A stretch of DNA of 64,000 nucleotides from Trochalopteron elliotii. Its lineage: Eukaryota > Chordata > Aves > Passeriformes > Leiothrichidae. The notes beneath the pieces were generated by a model. That model ran no database searches, was not told the origin of the DNA, and saw only the letters and a program-made list of their open reading frames with translations. The stretch lies in the NCBI GenBank assembly GCA_024734555.1, contig JANPWX010000009.1:2361728-2425727 (forward strand), written 5' to 3'. The position numbers were made by a program, and so were the translations under genes. Shown piece by piece: positions 1 through 13,300 of this stretch; the first letter of the stretch is position 1, and the number at the start of each line of letters is the position of its first letter.

Positions 1-417
1 GCATGGGAAGAGTGTGAGGAGTGCTCCCCATGAGGAGGAAAGAGCAGCAGAGACAATGTGTGATGAACTAACCACAGTCCCCCATTCCCTGATGCCCTGT
101 GCTGCTCAGGGGAAGGAGGGAGAGAAAATAAGGAACAAAGTTAAGTCTGGGAAGAAGAGAGGAGTGTGGAGAAAATGTTTTTAACATTTGGGTTTATTTC
201 TCATTATCCTACTCTGATTTGATTAGTACTAAATTAAATTAATTTTCCTAAGTTGAGTCAGTTTTGCCTGTGATAGTGACTGGTGAATGATCTCTCCCTG
301 TGCTTATCTCAACCCATGGCTCTGTCATAATATTTCTTTCCCCTGCTCAGCTGAGGAGGGGAGTGATTGAGCTGCTTTGGTGGACACTTGGTGTCCAGCT
401 AGGGTCAACCCACCATG
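1..417 (+). mobile_element. LTR-like dispersed repeat, degraded, cut by window edge
   Basis: The stretch resembles a long-terminal-repeat family that I recall as common in songbird genomes. Its parts, in order, are a purine-rich start, a block around 60-120 (ending in GGGGAAGGAGGGAGAG), an AT-rich block near 190-260 and a right end near 405-417 (AGGGTCAACCCACCA). No retroviral gene remains, and the left end lies outside the window. Assignment to an endogenous-retrovirus LTR rests on recall only. It lies in a TIAM2 intron. Confidence 0.5.
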
Positions 418-3400
418 GTGACTTAGTATTTTCTTTTCTGGAGATACTCCTGTTTGCTAGACTGGAAAAAAAAATCTGCTTCAGAGGTTCCTATATCCCA
501 GCTGGAAGGGGTAAACATTTCAACTCACCAAGCATGAGAGTGTGTGTAAACAGGACAGAGAGCTGTACTGCAGCAGAGAAAAAATATGTTAAACAATTTA
601 AACTATGTTTTGTTTAACTCATTATTATCAGTCCCATTTTTCTTCCAGACAGTTTTATCACAACCATGTCAGTAGAATAAATCAAATCTTGTACTGTAAT
701 AGAGCTGTATGGGCAGATTTAGCCATGATAGACTCACCATTTACTATGCTGGAAAGCTTCTCAGGCAATGTTTTCAGTGAAGTATTCCATGTTTTCTTAA
801 AGTAGAGAGAAACATAATTCTAGTAACATCAGAATTTTGGGTTTGTTTTTTTGTTTTTGTTTTTTTTTTTTGTTTGTTTTTTTTTTTTTTTTTTTTGTTT
901 TTTTTTTTTCAATAATGGTTAAAAAAAGCCTGGCAGTGCTGGTTTGACCTTCAACTTCCATGATTTTTAGGAACATGTATCTCCTTGCATACTTTTCCAT
1001 CCTCATGGCCAGCAGAGAACCAGAATATTATATACTGGAACAAATTTGTACTTGCACAGTGATAACATCTTTCATAATTTTGGGCATATTCTATACAGTT
1101 TTATTGCTAGTTTTACCTGAAAGAAATAGTGGTTACCCAGCCTGTAAAAGAACACTTTCACATTACTATTTGTGAACATCTTTTATAAAATGAATTCTAT
1201 TGTAGAGCTAAATCCAAATTTGAATATTTAAAGAAAATACATTTTGTAGGGTTTGCCTTTGCTAGTCCCCTTCCACTTATCACTGGATGTAGAAAGAATT
1301 TCAGTATTGAACTTTTTGCTGTGTTCATGCCCTTAAGTTTTGCATTTGTAATTACCCATTCTGTAGGGTAATACTACCTTTTTTGGGGTTTTTTTGGGGT
1401 TTGTTTTTTTTTTTTTGAGGTTGGGGGCTGGGAGTGGGGGTTGAGCTATGCAGCTGATATTGGTGCTTCTGCGCTTTTTGGGAATAGTTTGTAGGAGCAG
1501 ATCCAAAGGAAGTCCCCTTCCACAGCAAAAGAAGGAAGAGGCGACAGGATGTGGATGCTAAACTGATCAACAACCCATACATCCTTCCTTCCTTTCTTTC
1601 TTCCCTTCCCATGTTAGTTCTGCATACAATGCAGGATGCAGTAGGATGTCTTTTTTCACCTTGGATTCTTTCCGTGTAACTTTTTTTAGGTTTTTCTATT
1701 TAAAATAACATTTACTGTTGCTTCTCCATAGTCAGCAACTCATTCTGCCAACAGCAAATGCTATAAAAATGAGCAAGACTATATAGACCTATCTCTGACA
1801 AACCTGTAGACTACAAAGGTAAAACAAAATGAGGGTGAAAGCCGGAAAAGATGAGTCATCTGGAAAAAATAATACAATATTCTATTTGCCTACTTTGGAT
1901 GTTGTTATCCTGATTTTTTTCTTTCGTTTGCTGATTGTTTTACCCTATTTTCTTCTTCCCACATTTATGCTCTCTCATAATTGCTTGCATAAGTTAGTTT
2001 TACTGCTTCGTAAAGGACAAATATGTTTAATGGTCACTTTGTAAAATCAGGGGTACAGGGATTTTTTCTCACTAGCTGTCTACCTGAGATCAAACTCTAG
2101 ATTCTTTATGCCTTTGCAAAATGTATCTCAGGTACATGCTGGAGAGGAGAAGGGCATTAAAACCCAGAGGGCAAGTAAAAAGAGCTCAGCTGGCAAACAA
2201 TAGGAAATAATATCCTTGGCATCACCTTACCCTAAAGAAAATATTGCTAGAGTCAATTTTTCGGGGTTGGTTTACTCTGGAGTTGACAATGGTGGAAGTC
2301 AATAGGCATTCATGTGTACTCATATACAGAAGAGAGTCTCAAAATTACTTTAGAAGTCCAGAGGAAAGGGGAAAATTATTCAGGCTTGGTGGAGGAAGAG
2401 AGGTAAAAGCATAATAAAATAAGTAGACAAGACAGACATTTTCTTAAGGTCTTAAAGGCTGGAGTGGAGTTGCATAAAATGTGTTTTTTCTGCAAAAGTG
2501 ATAACTCTTGGGGTACTGCGTGTTACGCAGGCTCTTACATATCAGGAGCCACACCTGACTCTGAGACGAGAAGGTAAAAAAGGCTGACGGGAGAAAAGTG
2601 ATGAGACCTTGTTTCTGCAAGGATAAGGAGATGAGAAAGTGGTCAAGTCTTTGCCATGTGGGTGGAAATTGTCAGTCTCCATGCTAAGCTTGACCTGAGC
2701 CCCTTAATAACATATAGAAAAACCCAAGTTGACATTGTGCTGAGTTATTTGCATATCTTTCTCTGATTTGCCTCTGGAGTCTATCAGTCATGTTTTGTCT
2801 TACCAGGAAGGCTCCTCGTGGGTTGCAAGGTGCTCTTTTGGGCCTAAAATTCCCATTTTCCTCTCTGCTTCAGTCCATGTTCGTCAGTTCTTTCTGAGAG
2901 GAGCTGGTCCTGCTCCGCATGGACAGGACAACAGCAACACCCGGGCACCTAAACTCTGTTGCCCTTCCCAATTTCTTTATTGCAAGCTGTCATGATTTTA
3001 TTGCAAGATGGGTGGTATTTGTTTTAATTATCATTTCAGTTGCTGATGTCAGTGATTAAATAAGAATCTTACCTTTCACTTAAAAATAAATCTTTTGTAG
3101 GTGTTGAGAAAGAGTTTGAAAACGTGGTAATGTGGTGTGAATTATGCTCTGGAGGTTTAAAGGCTAGGAAACAAGGCAACAAACTCTAGCCCCCCTTTAT
3201 TCCTTTGTTTTATTGCTGTTTTACCATCTGAGGTTGCTGAAAATACTTTTTCTTTTTCTCTTCTTTACTTTTTTTTTTAATTTGGTGGTTGCTTTATAAT
3301 TTTCAGTATGTGGATTGATGGTGCTGCAGATCAAAAATCACTTTTTCACTTCTAGGATTTTTAATTAGAATTTCCATGTGAACAGCTCTGCAGATTTTCA

Positions 3401-4228
3401 GCAGCCAATTGAGGAAATATAAAGAGAAAGAACATCATTTTTATATGAACACTCAGCATTGTTGGATAGCTCTTGAGTTTAAATGTAAATGTTACTGGAA
3501 GCTACAGTCTGTCAGTAAGTAGAGCAGGGCAGTGCTGCCTTTCGTTTTTGCATTGTGCCAGCTACTGTGTAGATGGACTCCAAACTTGAGAAAATTGGTA
3601 AACTATTTGCAAAAAGAAGGGATTGTGTCTGTATTATGAATTATGGTGTTTGTTCCAGAGCAAAATTCTTTTTTCTTCTTAAATCTTTAAAGGATTCAGG
3701 ACTAAGTCATGTCAAACAATGGTGTGTTCATCCAAGGAGAACTGCTGAGTAGATTTAATAATCTTCACTGGTTGTCTCAGCACAGAGTGTGCTGATTATA
3801 GATAGTGCTGCCTTCAAAAGCTTGCTGTTAGCAAGAGCGTTAGGTTTATTTTGGTAGATCAGATATGCACATTGCTTCAGACAGCCTCTGATGTCCAGCT
3901 GCTGTTTGGAAAGCAGAGTTTCAAGGCTTAGCTGCTCCTTGCATAGTTGCTCCTCCCATTGTTTTCTGAGGGGTGGAGGTGATTGCAAATTTTGTATTTC
4001 TTCTGGACATGGCACTTAGTGTCCTGGTCTGGTTGACATGTTGGTGTTAGGTCATAAGTTGAACTCAGTGGTCTCAGAGAGTTTTTTGCAGCCTAATTGA
4101 TTCTGTGATTCTCTCCTGCTGGTGTAATTGTACTAGACACTGAAAGTGTTGGCAGATAAGAGGAAATACCTTTCCTGTTTCTGTCCTATAACCCTCTAAT
4201 TTATTTATGTGTTTTATTTCAAATGCAG
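418..4228 (+). other. TIAM2: TIAM2 intron (3' part) upstream of the first visible exon
   Basis: No exon of TIAM2 could be recognised here, although earlier exons (PDZ region and upstream) must lie further left, outside the window. The stretch is AT-rich with a long T-rich tract near 841-911 and short T runs near 1380-1418. Open frames here are short, have no recognisable domains and look like chance. Confidence 0.6.
841..911. repeat. T-rich low-complexity tract
   Basis: About 70 bases are nearly pure T with scattered G. It could be the poly(A) end of an old insertion read on the - strand, or a simple expansion. No target-site duplication or element body was recognised beside it. Confidence 0.85.
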
Positions 4229-4332
4229 ACTTCAGCAATGTGCCTGACGTCACATCCAGTTTGAAAAGGAGCAGTACTGATGGCACTCTGGACCAAGTGC
4301 CACACAGGGAGAAGACTGACCCACCCTTCAGG
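4229..4332 (+). CDS. TIAM2: TIAM2 coding exon upstream of the DH domain
   Basis: The acceptor follows a T-rich tract ending AAATGCAG, and the donor is GG|GTAAGG. The first two bases complete a split codon, then 34 codons run [20 protein letters not shown] and on to TDPPFR, ending on a codon boundary. This is the linker between the PDZ and DH regions. It is used only by the long isoform, since the candidate internal promoter lies downstream. Confidence 0.9.
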
Positions 4333-7300
4333 GTAAGGAAATGCTTGACACAACAATCCTTATGAACCAAAAGGCAGTGTTGTAGCATTAATGCTCTGCA
4401 TTTTGTTAGAAGGAATTTAACATATGGCATTAATTTGAAAAAAATTGCATGCATATTAGCTGTACTTGGTGTTTTAGTATCTTGAGGTCACCCTGATAGG
4501 TCAGCATCTACAGCACAGCTGCTGCATCTGCAGGAGCATTGTGATGGGGGCAAATGGCAAGCAGGTGGAGACTTGTCAAATTCATTTTTCTGTGTGGCTT
4601 GAACCCAGTTCCTGCAGAGAACAGTAATGCTGCTACAGCTTTCTAATTGATTCAGTTTGTTTTATCTTCTCTTTTTGCTGATATATCCAGGGCTTGCTGT
4701 TAATATTGCAGTGACCATAGCAATACAATGTCAGTAGTTTTAAACTGGGCTACAGACTTGGAGAGATGTGGTGTTTGAGAGACAGTGATTGCCACTCTCT
4801 AATTTGGAGACCCTCTATGTGTCTGCAGTTTCTGTTTGACTTGGCTGTACTAATGGTTTTCCTTCTCTCAGCCCGGACTTTGGGGGCTGAGGCAGGAATG
4901 CCCAGAATTAGTCCCCACCTTCAAATGCACTGGTCTCCAAAAAGCAGGTTTTGGTACGTTTTGCTCTGAATCAGGCAAATTGCAACCTGTGTCCAATCCA
5001 AGTGCACACTGTTTTGAACCTCCCAACTGCAAGTGTGGGTAGTGTTTTTGTGTTGGTGGCCGTGATTTTACCTGGCATTGCCATTCTGACAACAGAAATG
5101 TGCTTTTAAATTCTGTTGATGAGTTGGTTGTATCTTCAAGCAAATTTGTGATAACACTTGTGTTAGCACTCTTGCATAACAGGAATGACGTTAGAATTTT
5201 TATGGTTCTGGAATATATTACTGTCTTGTGCTAGGTTGTATGAAAAATCAGTAGATATGAGACAGAATGTAAAAACTCAGAAGACTGGAACAGGGAAGAT
5301 ATATATTGTGCCTCTAATCATACCTACTGAGAGGACCTGTTAATCTTACTTTACTAATCACTTTGTAACCCACTTCAGTCTTATATAGATGATTTTATGC
5401 CCTTTTCGTAGAGAATAAGGAGAAGCCCAGTGATTGTGGGTCTTCAGCCCATCTCCTGCTGCACAAGGGGATTCCCACAGAGATGATCTGTATCCTGTGT
5501 AACGATTGCTTACGCTTCCCCAAAGTCTTTGCAACCAGACAGGAACAAACTGGATTTTCTCCCCTTAGGATACATTCTTTCTTTGAAAGGAGTATTGTGG
5601 ATTTCTCTGCTCTGCTGTTTTAGGACTTCTGCCTGGCTTGGATCTTTGTGGGAGCACAGCAGAGGTGACCTCAAGGCATAGGATGCTTTGATGGCTGTTT
5701 GCACCAGGCCAGGTTCCCCTGAGTGCCTTGGGGTGCCCTGCTCACCTGGAATATGCAGTGTCCCTCGTGCACTGTGTGAACATAAATGCTGACCTTCAGT
5801 CCTGCTGAAGGGGAGGAGATTCTGGGGCATCAGCTTTGCTTTAGCAGAAGAACAAAGACAGTCCTGATTGCCTGTGTCAAATACACCAGGTGCCAGAAAA
5901 TTAGGGAGAGTTCCAAGGATTTAAATACACAGCGAACAGTTGATGTGCATTAGTTGTTGCTTTTAATTGATGTTGCATTAAATTTGCTCCAATGCTCTAA
6001 ATTACATGCTGCAATTAAAGCTCAGAAAAAGAGGGGAAAATGGACAGGTCTGCTCCCTGCCCTCCCTCCAGCCTCAAATTTGTCAAATTCAGCAGTTATT
6101 AGGGGTTTTGCATGATTTGCTGAAGTAATTGCCCATTCTGTATTGCAGTTCACTTCTTGAGCTGACATGCAGGTCTGCTAGTGTCATTTTAAAAATTATC
6201 TGAGGCTGTCCTGGTTTTGTAGGTACAAGGGTGGAAAACAGCCTGGCAATCAGTGGCAGTCTGACTTGGACTGCAGCTGTAAACGAGTCTGTGACAGCTC
6301 TACAATTTCTGCAAATGGCTTGTAATTGATTGCTGTCTTTCTGTTGGAGGGTGCCTATTACCGTCAGAGCTTTCTGTCTGGCCTTTTTGATATCTCCAAT
6401 AGATGCAGAAGTAAAGAAAACCCAAACCTAACAGTTAAGTTCAGGTGATATATATTGTATGTGCTTTTGTGATTATGTATAACAGGAATTAAAATGATTT
6501 CTGTTTTTGTAGCTATGATTTGGGACTGCTCACCAGATGAACAATAACTATTGCTAATAAAAGCTAGTTTGAGGAAACTGTGCAGCCTTGAAAAGCATAG
6601 CATCTGGAATTGGGGTTGTGGATTTTTTTTTTCCCTTTGCCTTCTGTTTCCTGCATGTGCTGACTTGACCTCCCACGCCTGTGGACACCATTAGTGCAGT
6701 AGGCAAGTAGGCGATGCTGCAGAAGTATGGGGGAGAGGAACTCTGTAAGCACAGCTCTGTGGAGGAGAAGCTGGTGGTGCTGAGAGGTTCTGAGCACAGC
6801 CTGGAACAACAGGCAGTTTGGGATTATTTCAGGGGAGACACAGCTAGAGATGCTCATTTTCCACTTGACAGCAACTGTAGATGTGATTGTTTGGCTCTGA
6901 GGGAGCAGGCTCCTTTGAAGTTTGGTTGATTTTTGTCCCGTAACATGTAAGTAAATAAAAAACAGTCTTAAAGCTTTGGATTTAATGGTTGCATATCTGA
7001 TTTCTGGATTTTGTGTTTCTTGTTTGGAGTATTTTCATTTGTCTGTTTTTCACTATTTTCTTCATCTCATACCAAGCTAAGGTTAGGCATCATCTTAACT
7101 GAAAGTACAGTGAGGTGTTTCAGAGGTGCCTTGTAATCTCAAAGAAATAAGTCTTTTGTTGCATGCATACTACATTCAAACGTGTCTTCATTTAGTCAGT
7201 CATTCATGGATTTTATTTTTTTTTTTTTTTTTAGGCTGAGAAATGAATGCATTTAGGAGGGCAAGAGAGGCTAGTATCGTTCCAGAAATGGGAGCTGTTC

Positions 7301-10300
7301 CTTAAGTTATAAAATACTATTAAAAATACATGGATATCAAGAACCATCCATTCCAGATGCACATTAGTTCTGACAGCTCTGTATTCTCTGGGATACCCCA
7401 TTTGTACTTTAATACCTTTAACCTTATCTTCAATTTTATTTAACAGGAATAGATATTATACTTCAAACACATTGCGCTGCAGTACATTTTCGAAGTGTGT
7501 TAAAATACTGTTTATGTGGCAACAGCATGTTGTTGTTGCTCTTGGTTCTGAAGTATGTAGATGTTCTGTTGACAGAAGAATATGTGACCTCAGAAAATCT
7601 GGGAATTGAGCATGCCTGTCGGTGTAATTAAGTTTAGTTGTGTTTAATCATTTTGAGAACTATTTGTCTGTGCTCTTGGTGCTCATTTAAATACTGGTAT
7701 GTTGGCAGTTGCCAAGAATCAAGCTTTCTGTACATCAAAGTAGCATGAAGCTGAATGAACAAAAACTGCAACTTTTCCTTTAGCTGCTTGTGATTTCTAA
7801 TTGCGAACTATATTGGCTAGAAATGTTTTCTCTGGTCCACTGTTTGTTTTAAGATTAGGTTTAGTAGTCTGTTACTAACTTGCTTATCTGTACTTTGTAT
7901 TTTCAGTGTATTAAAAATAACCTTTTATGAAACATAGCTAGAGGGGGACATTTTACCATCTAATTACCTATTATTTTGAGGTCTCTAGAAAGAGACCTGC
8001 TGTGATCTGACTTTTGGTTTCTCTGAATCTTTTGAGTGTCATCAGAGAGACACATTTCTGAAATCCTGTAAATTCTAACAGACATAAAGAAGTAACTTCT
8101 TATAAATGCATGTGTGAGAAGGGGAAGATGTATTTTCACTTTAAGCATTTTACAGATCACAAGAAAAAACCTTAGGGTATACTCTCTGCAAATATTTTAC
8201 CTAACTTCATTATATCCTCAGCTGTATCTTAGAAGTCTTTAAGAAATTCAAGAAACGCAGTAAAAATAGCTGGTGTGATGGCTTTTAATCATAATAGAAA
8301 CAGTCAATGAATACAGAGTGGTTTTATGGTGGCATCTTCAAAAATTAACATTGCAGGTGCAGAAGTGGAAGCTACTGTGTGAGAAACGTTGAATGTTAAC
8401 AAGAATTGGCTTTTTAAAGAATGGCCAACTGGTTTCATTTTGTACGGCTTTGACATGCTGCTTTATTTCTTTCAAACAATGAAGCAAAATTGGTCCTGGG
8501 AATAAGTTGAATATAGAAACTTGGGGAAATTGCCTTTGCTGTTGCCTCTTGAAATAGTCACTTTACTCTCAGCAGGGGTTATTGATCATACATGAATGTG
8601 TATATATGAGGACAAATCCATCCCCATCACCTCTTAATAAAAAGAAGTAAAAAATTCTATACACTGCAGAGACAAAAAACATTTTTGTTTCCTTGAGAAT
8701 ACCATTCTTAATGCAATGAACAGAAGTTATAGTTAAAAATCCTGGAAGACCTTTCCCTAGCTTGAGTTTATTTAGATTATCTAAACTGATTCATCTTTCC
8801 CTCCTGTTTGATGACCATACTCCCTCTTCCTTATCTGATAAGGAAATGAGTATTTGTGGCAAGTCTGATCAGCAGAGTTCATGACACCTTTGGCAGACAC
8901 AAATCTGCATCTCCTGCATGAGGGAGCATTTTCATCAGATGCTTTCAGCTTTTCATGGGGATGAGGTCCAAGTCAATATGATGGCCCTACTTGAAATCCT
9001 CATTTTTTACAGATACAGCAGACAAAAAGAAGGTAGAAAAAATGCATTCTTGTGTGTTTCAGAAGTCTGGTTTTTGGATGCTTGTGTTTCCTATGTAATA
9101 TCAAATCATCCTTCCAGTGTTTTTGAAGCTTGTGTGTTCTGTTTACTGTGATGCCAGTAGTGGTCATTCTTCCACTTGCCAGTGCAGTGGGAAGTACATG
9201 TCCATGAAGTCGGCATGTCTGGGACCATGGTGAGAAATCTGGTTTTTGGTCTTCCTGCACACAATGCCACTTTTCCCGTTCAAGGAGCCAACATGCACAT
9301 ATGCCTGATTTGGGCAACTGTTCAGGGGTTTTTTTTGTAGCCCTTCCAATCAAGAGGATATGTGCATTTGAGCAGCTCATTTGCAAATCTGATGGTGCCC
9401 AGGAGGTGTGAATGCAGAGAAAGACTGGGTCAGAAAGCAAATCCATCTTCCAAGTTCTACATCATGCAGCTACCTTAGGAAGCTTCCCAAAACACTACTT
9501 TCAACAGATGCAAAATACATGTGTTGGGATTACAAAAAGGAAATAATTCTGTTATCTATTAGCTGATTTCACTCAGCTATTTCGGTAATAAAAATCAGTG
9601 AGTATTGTAAAGAGTTTGCTGCCTTTTGTGATTTTGGCTTCTTGTATATACAACATAACCACCACTGGAGGGATGGTTTTCATAGTTGAAGAAATTAGTA
9701 TTTTGTCTTTAAAATCTCTAAAGCTGATTTCAAAAACCGTCCATTAGTAATATGACCACAGTCATCAATTTCTGATGCAGAATAATTTAACGGTAAAAAT
9801 TAGGTGCAATATACTTTGCTGTCTAGGTTCAAACCTGGATGAGAGAAAATGTATCTCATTGCTGGTCTGAATGCTCAGTTGTTAAAGAAAGAAAGCATGG
9901 TTTGATTTTTGGGGAGAGGAAGGGGACAGCTGTGGCAGTTGCCATAGAATGGCAGGAGTGGAAAGTAGTTAGTAATCATTACTCATACTTTCAGTCCAAT
10001 CCCAACAGAAAATTCATGCATTTGTTCAATGTTGGTGGAAGATTTGAATGGTATTTTATCTTCCAGAAGAATGCAAGTGGATGCTAGGAATGATGTATTC
10101 CTATGATTTATCACCTAGAAAACATTGTACATTGTGGTCTGTAGCAGATGTGCTTTGGAGTAGTTCAGGGCACTGTTATTCAAAACACACCCAACTGCTT
10201 TTTACTGCTGCTATCAGTAAATGTAATCCTATTTATTATATGGATCATGTGTATTATATATAATATATATGTGGTGGTTCATCCATTTATTTTGATCTGG

Positions 10301-13300
10301 TGATGACACTCATCACTCTCAGAGATCAGTATGGGATCACCAGTCTGACTGCTTGTATAAGCAGTGTATGTGAAATAATTTTGTTAAGCACACGGTAAAA
10401 ATCAAAAATCTTGGAAAGGGAATGTTAGTACTAACCAAGTAAACACCAGTTGTTGAGCTCCATTTAAAGAAAACCAAGCAGAAATGACCAGAAGCTCAAC
10501 AGAGCCCCAAACCCACTTCTTGGATGGAGGCAATTCCAGCTGAATGTCGGGATGGCTTCTCATTAGTTCTGTTTTGCATTGCCCGGGCAGTTCCCACTTG
10601 CACAGCATGTCGTTAATTGCAGTAGAGCTGCCTGCCTGAAGGTTTACTCAGCATCCATAGGACATTAAGGATTTTTCCTTTATTTTAATCATGAAAACTT
10701 CTCTTTAGCAGTTGATGACATCCAAAAGCTTGGGGAGTAGTCTGCAATTAACTTTTTTTTTTTTTTTTACTTTGTAGGAGAGGGATTAACAACATGGTAC
10801 TCTCAAAATCATGTATAGCCTCTGCAATCCAAGTGTCATTTTCTTCCAGATGTGACATGCATTTAGGGAATCTCAGAGCTAACATGGGAAAATAGCATGT
10901 TTCTCAGCAGTGGTTTCCTTGATTCATTTGTGCCTGGAGGGGACCATTCTGCATTGAAAGCATGACAAGCGTGTGGGGAGTTCTGCTAATTATCATGCTT
11001 CCCTTGCAGATAGCCCAGCCTATGGTGACCCTACCAGAGCTGGTGGCTCCAGCAGTGTAGAGCTACTGATGGACCCCTGCTGTATCTCTGTGCCTTTTGA
11101 GAAGGGTATCAGTGAAACTGTAGCCTTTTAGAAGGTCATAAGAATTTTGCTACTTAATCTAGGTTTCAGTGTATTAATCTATTGCTCAGAGAAGGCACCA
11201 GAACTGGTAGACTATAGGTTACAGAAGGCTTACTCTAAACCTACCAGTGAGTGCTACTGCCCAGTCCTGGATTTTACTTTGTTGTGTAAAATGATCCTGA
11301 TGTTCTGCATCTCCTATGGATGGCCCAAAATTCAAATGTGAGAGTCGAGGGTCTTGGCTAACACAGCAAAGGAGGTGCAAAACCACAAGGCTTAAAAGCA
11401 TGGAAAGTGCTGTACTTAATCTGAACCTGTTACCAGGTCAGGCTGTAGTTGGAGAGCTGCTTGCATAATTACTGGTAGGGAGGCACAAAAATGATAGGAA
11501 AGAAGACTGAAGGATCTGCACAGTATGTAGAGTTCTTGCATGCGGAGGTGTGACACTGTGGTGCTTTGTTTTGTGCTATTACATTGAGCCCTTGGGCTTA
11601 GGGGGAGGGGGTATTTGTTGTCTTTCCTCCAACTGAAGGAAACATCCTCTCCAAAGTATTGAGACAGCTTTTGGTGTAAAACATGCAGATGGTTTTGATC
11701 AGGAAAAGAAATTGTGTTGTGTTGATGCTTGCAAATGAAAGAAGCCAGTGGGAGATGACTTACAACACAGATTTCTTTGTAGTCATCTGGGAAAAATCCA
11801 TAAGGCTTACCTGCAGATGAAAAGGGAAGCATATGACAGCAGCCCTGAATTGTTGCAACAGGATGTGGTTAGCAGTGTCTCTGGAGATGCCTGTGACTGC
11901 ATTGATGGAGGGCAGGAAGCTGCCTGGGAGCCCATCACCCTGTGCCTCCAAAAGCAACCCCGGTCACCTGCAGTGCAGGATGTGATGGCAGCGTTTCACT
12001 TTGCAATGAAAGGCAGAGATATCTAATCACACCTCTGACTGACCCAGGGAACTGGGAAACCTCTCTGCCAGCTGCAGAATATTTGGTGGTTTGTTTAGTT
12101 TTTTTAAAAAATCTGTTCAGTTTTGAGATACTGTTCCGTTACAGTGCTGACAGTAACATATGTGTTTTTTCCTTGCGATGCAAAAATATCTAAACCCAAT
12201 TTTAGTGCATGCCGAGGTATGTGATGTGCCCAGCAGTCACCCATAGCACACAAAGTCACTTTAAAGTTGCACAAAGTTTCAGGATAGGGTTTCAGATAAA
12301 TACTGCATCCTGGATACCATCATAACTTCATTGAGGATTTGATTCCTATTTTGGTCTGTCAGGAACATGTAGGTAGGTACAAAGGTAGACCTGAAATTCC
12401 AAAACTGAAAAATGTCTGGTACCTGCAGCAAATTCTGCAAAATAATAGATAACAGAAAGGTACATGAAAGAATGGAAGAGGCAGACAAATTAAAAAAAAA
12501 AAAAGGGGGTCAGTTGAGTCAGATGCCAGAGAGGTTCCACCAGATTTTCATGTTTTGTTACCTGTTGTTTCTTGTTAACATATTGTGAGCAGACATAGAC
12601 ATCCTCTCACATGGTGATTATTTCCTTCTGAGACAGCGGGATTCTGCTGTAGTGCTAAACAAAGCCTTGCCAAAACCAGGGGAGAGGTTGTTGTAGAGTT
12701 CAGCAAATCTGTATTTGTCTTTACAGGGGAGTTACTGTGTCGTTTAACATTTGGAATGCAAAATACTGGCTACTAACAGGAACAGATACGAGTTGCCTTC
12801 TCTGCCTCCAAAGGTGGCACACTGCAAAACTATATTGTGAAACATGAATGCAACTGCAAAGATAATGTCTCAGTGGTTGCTATAGTTTCTAATTCAGTAC
12901 TTGAGAAAACTTTTTGCATTCAGCACGAAATGCTTTGAGTGAGAATGTTACAAACAATATTTAAGATGCTTGAAATTAGACATAAAAACAAGAATTAATT
13001 TTACACATTCAGAATGCTAACTGATTTTTTTTATCACTAGAATTAAAGCAAGTGTCTTCACTGTGGTCAATTATGCTTTGAAAATACATTTTGACAGCAT
13101 TTAAAAACCATGTTATTAATATAATAAGCATGACAGGAAAATGTGCAGAAAAATTATCCACCCACAGTTATAAAAAGTAAAAAACAGACTCCCTCTAGAT
13201 CAGTGTAGAGGTCTGGAGACAAGCTGTATTAATCCTGGGCTTATAATGCTTAAAGACCACTAACATTGCAGAGCTCCTGTTAGTGCAGGGTACGTAAGTA

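Noticed and set aside
9000..9446. 148-codon open frame on the - strand in the TIAM2 intron
   Set aside because: The translation has no family resemblance, compositional bias or splice sites. The opposite strand is also partly open, as expected by chance.
11416..11832. 138-codon open frame on the - strand, overlapped by + strand frames
   Set aside because: No domain, no promoter-like context and no flanking exon signals in the large TIAM2 intron.
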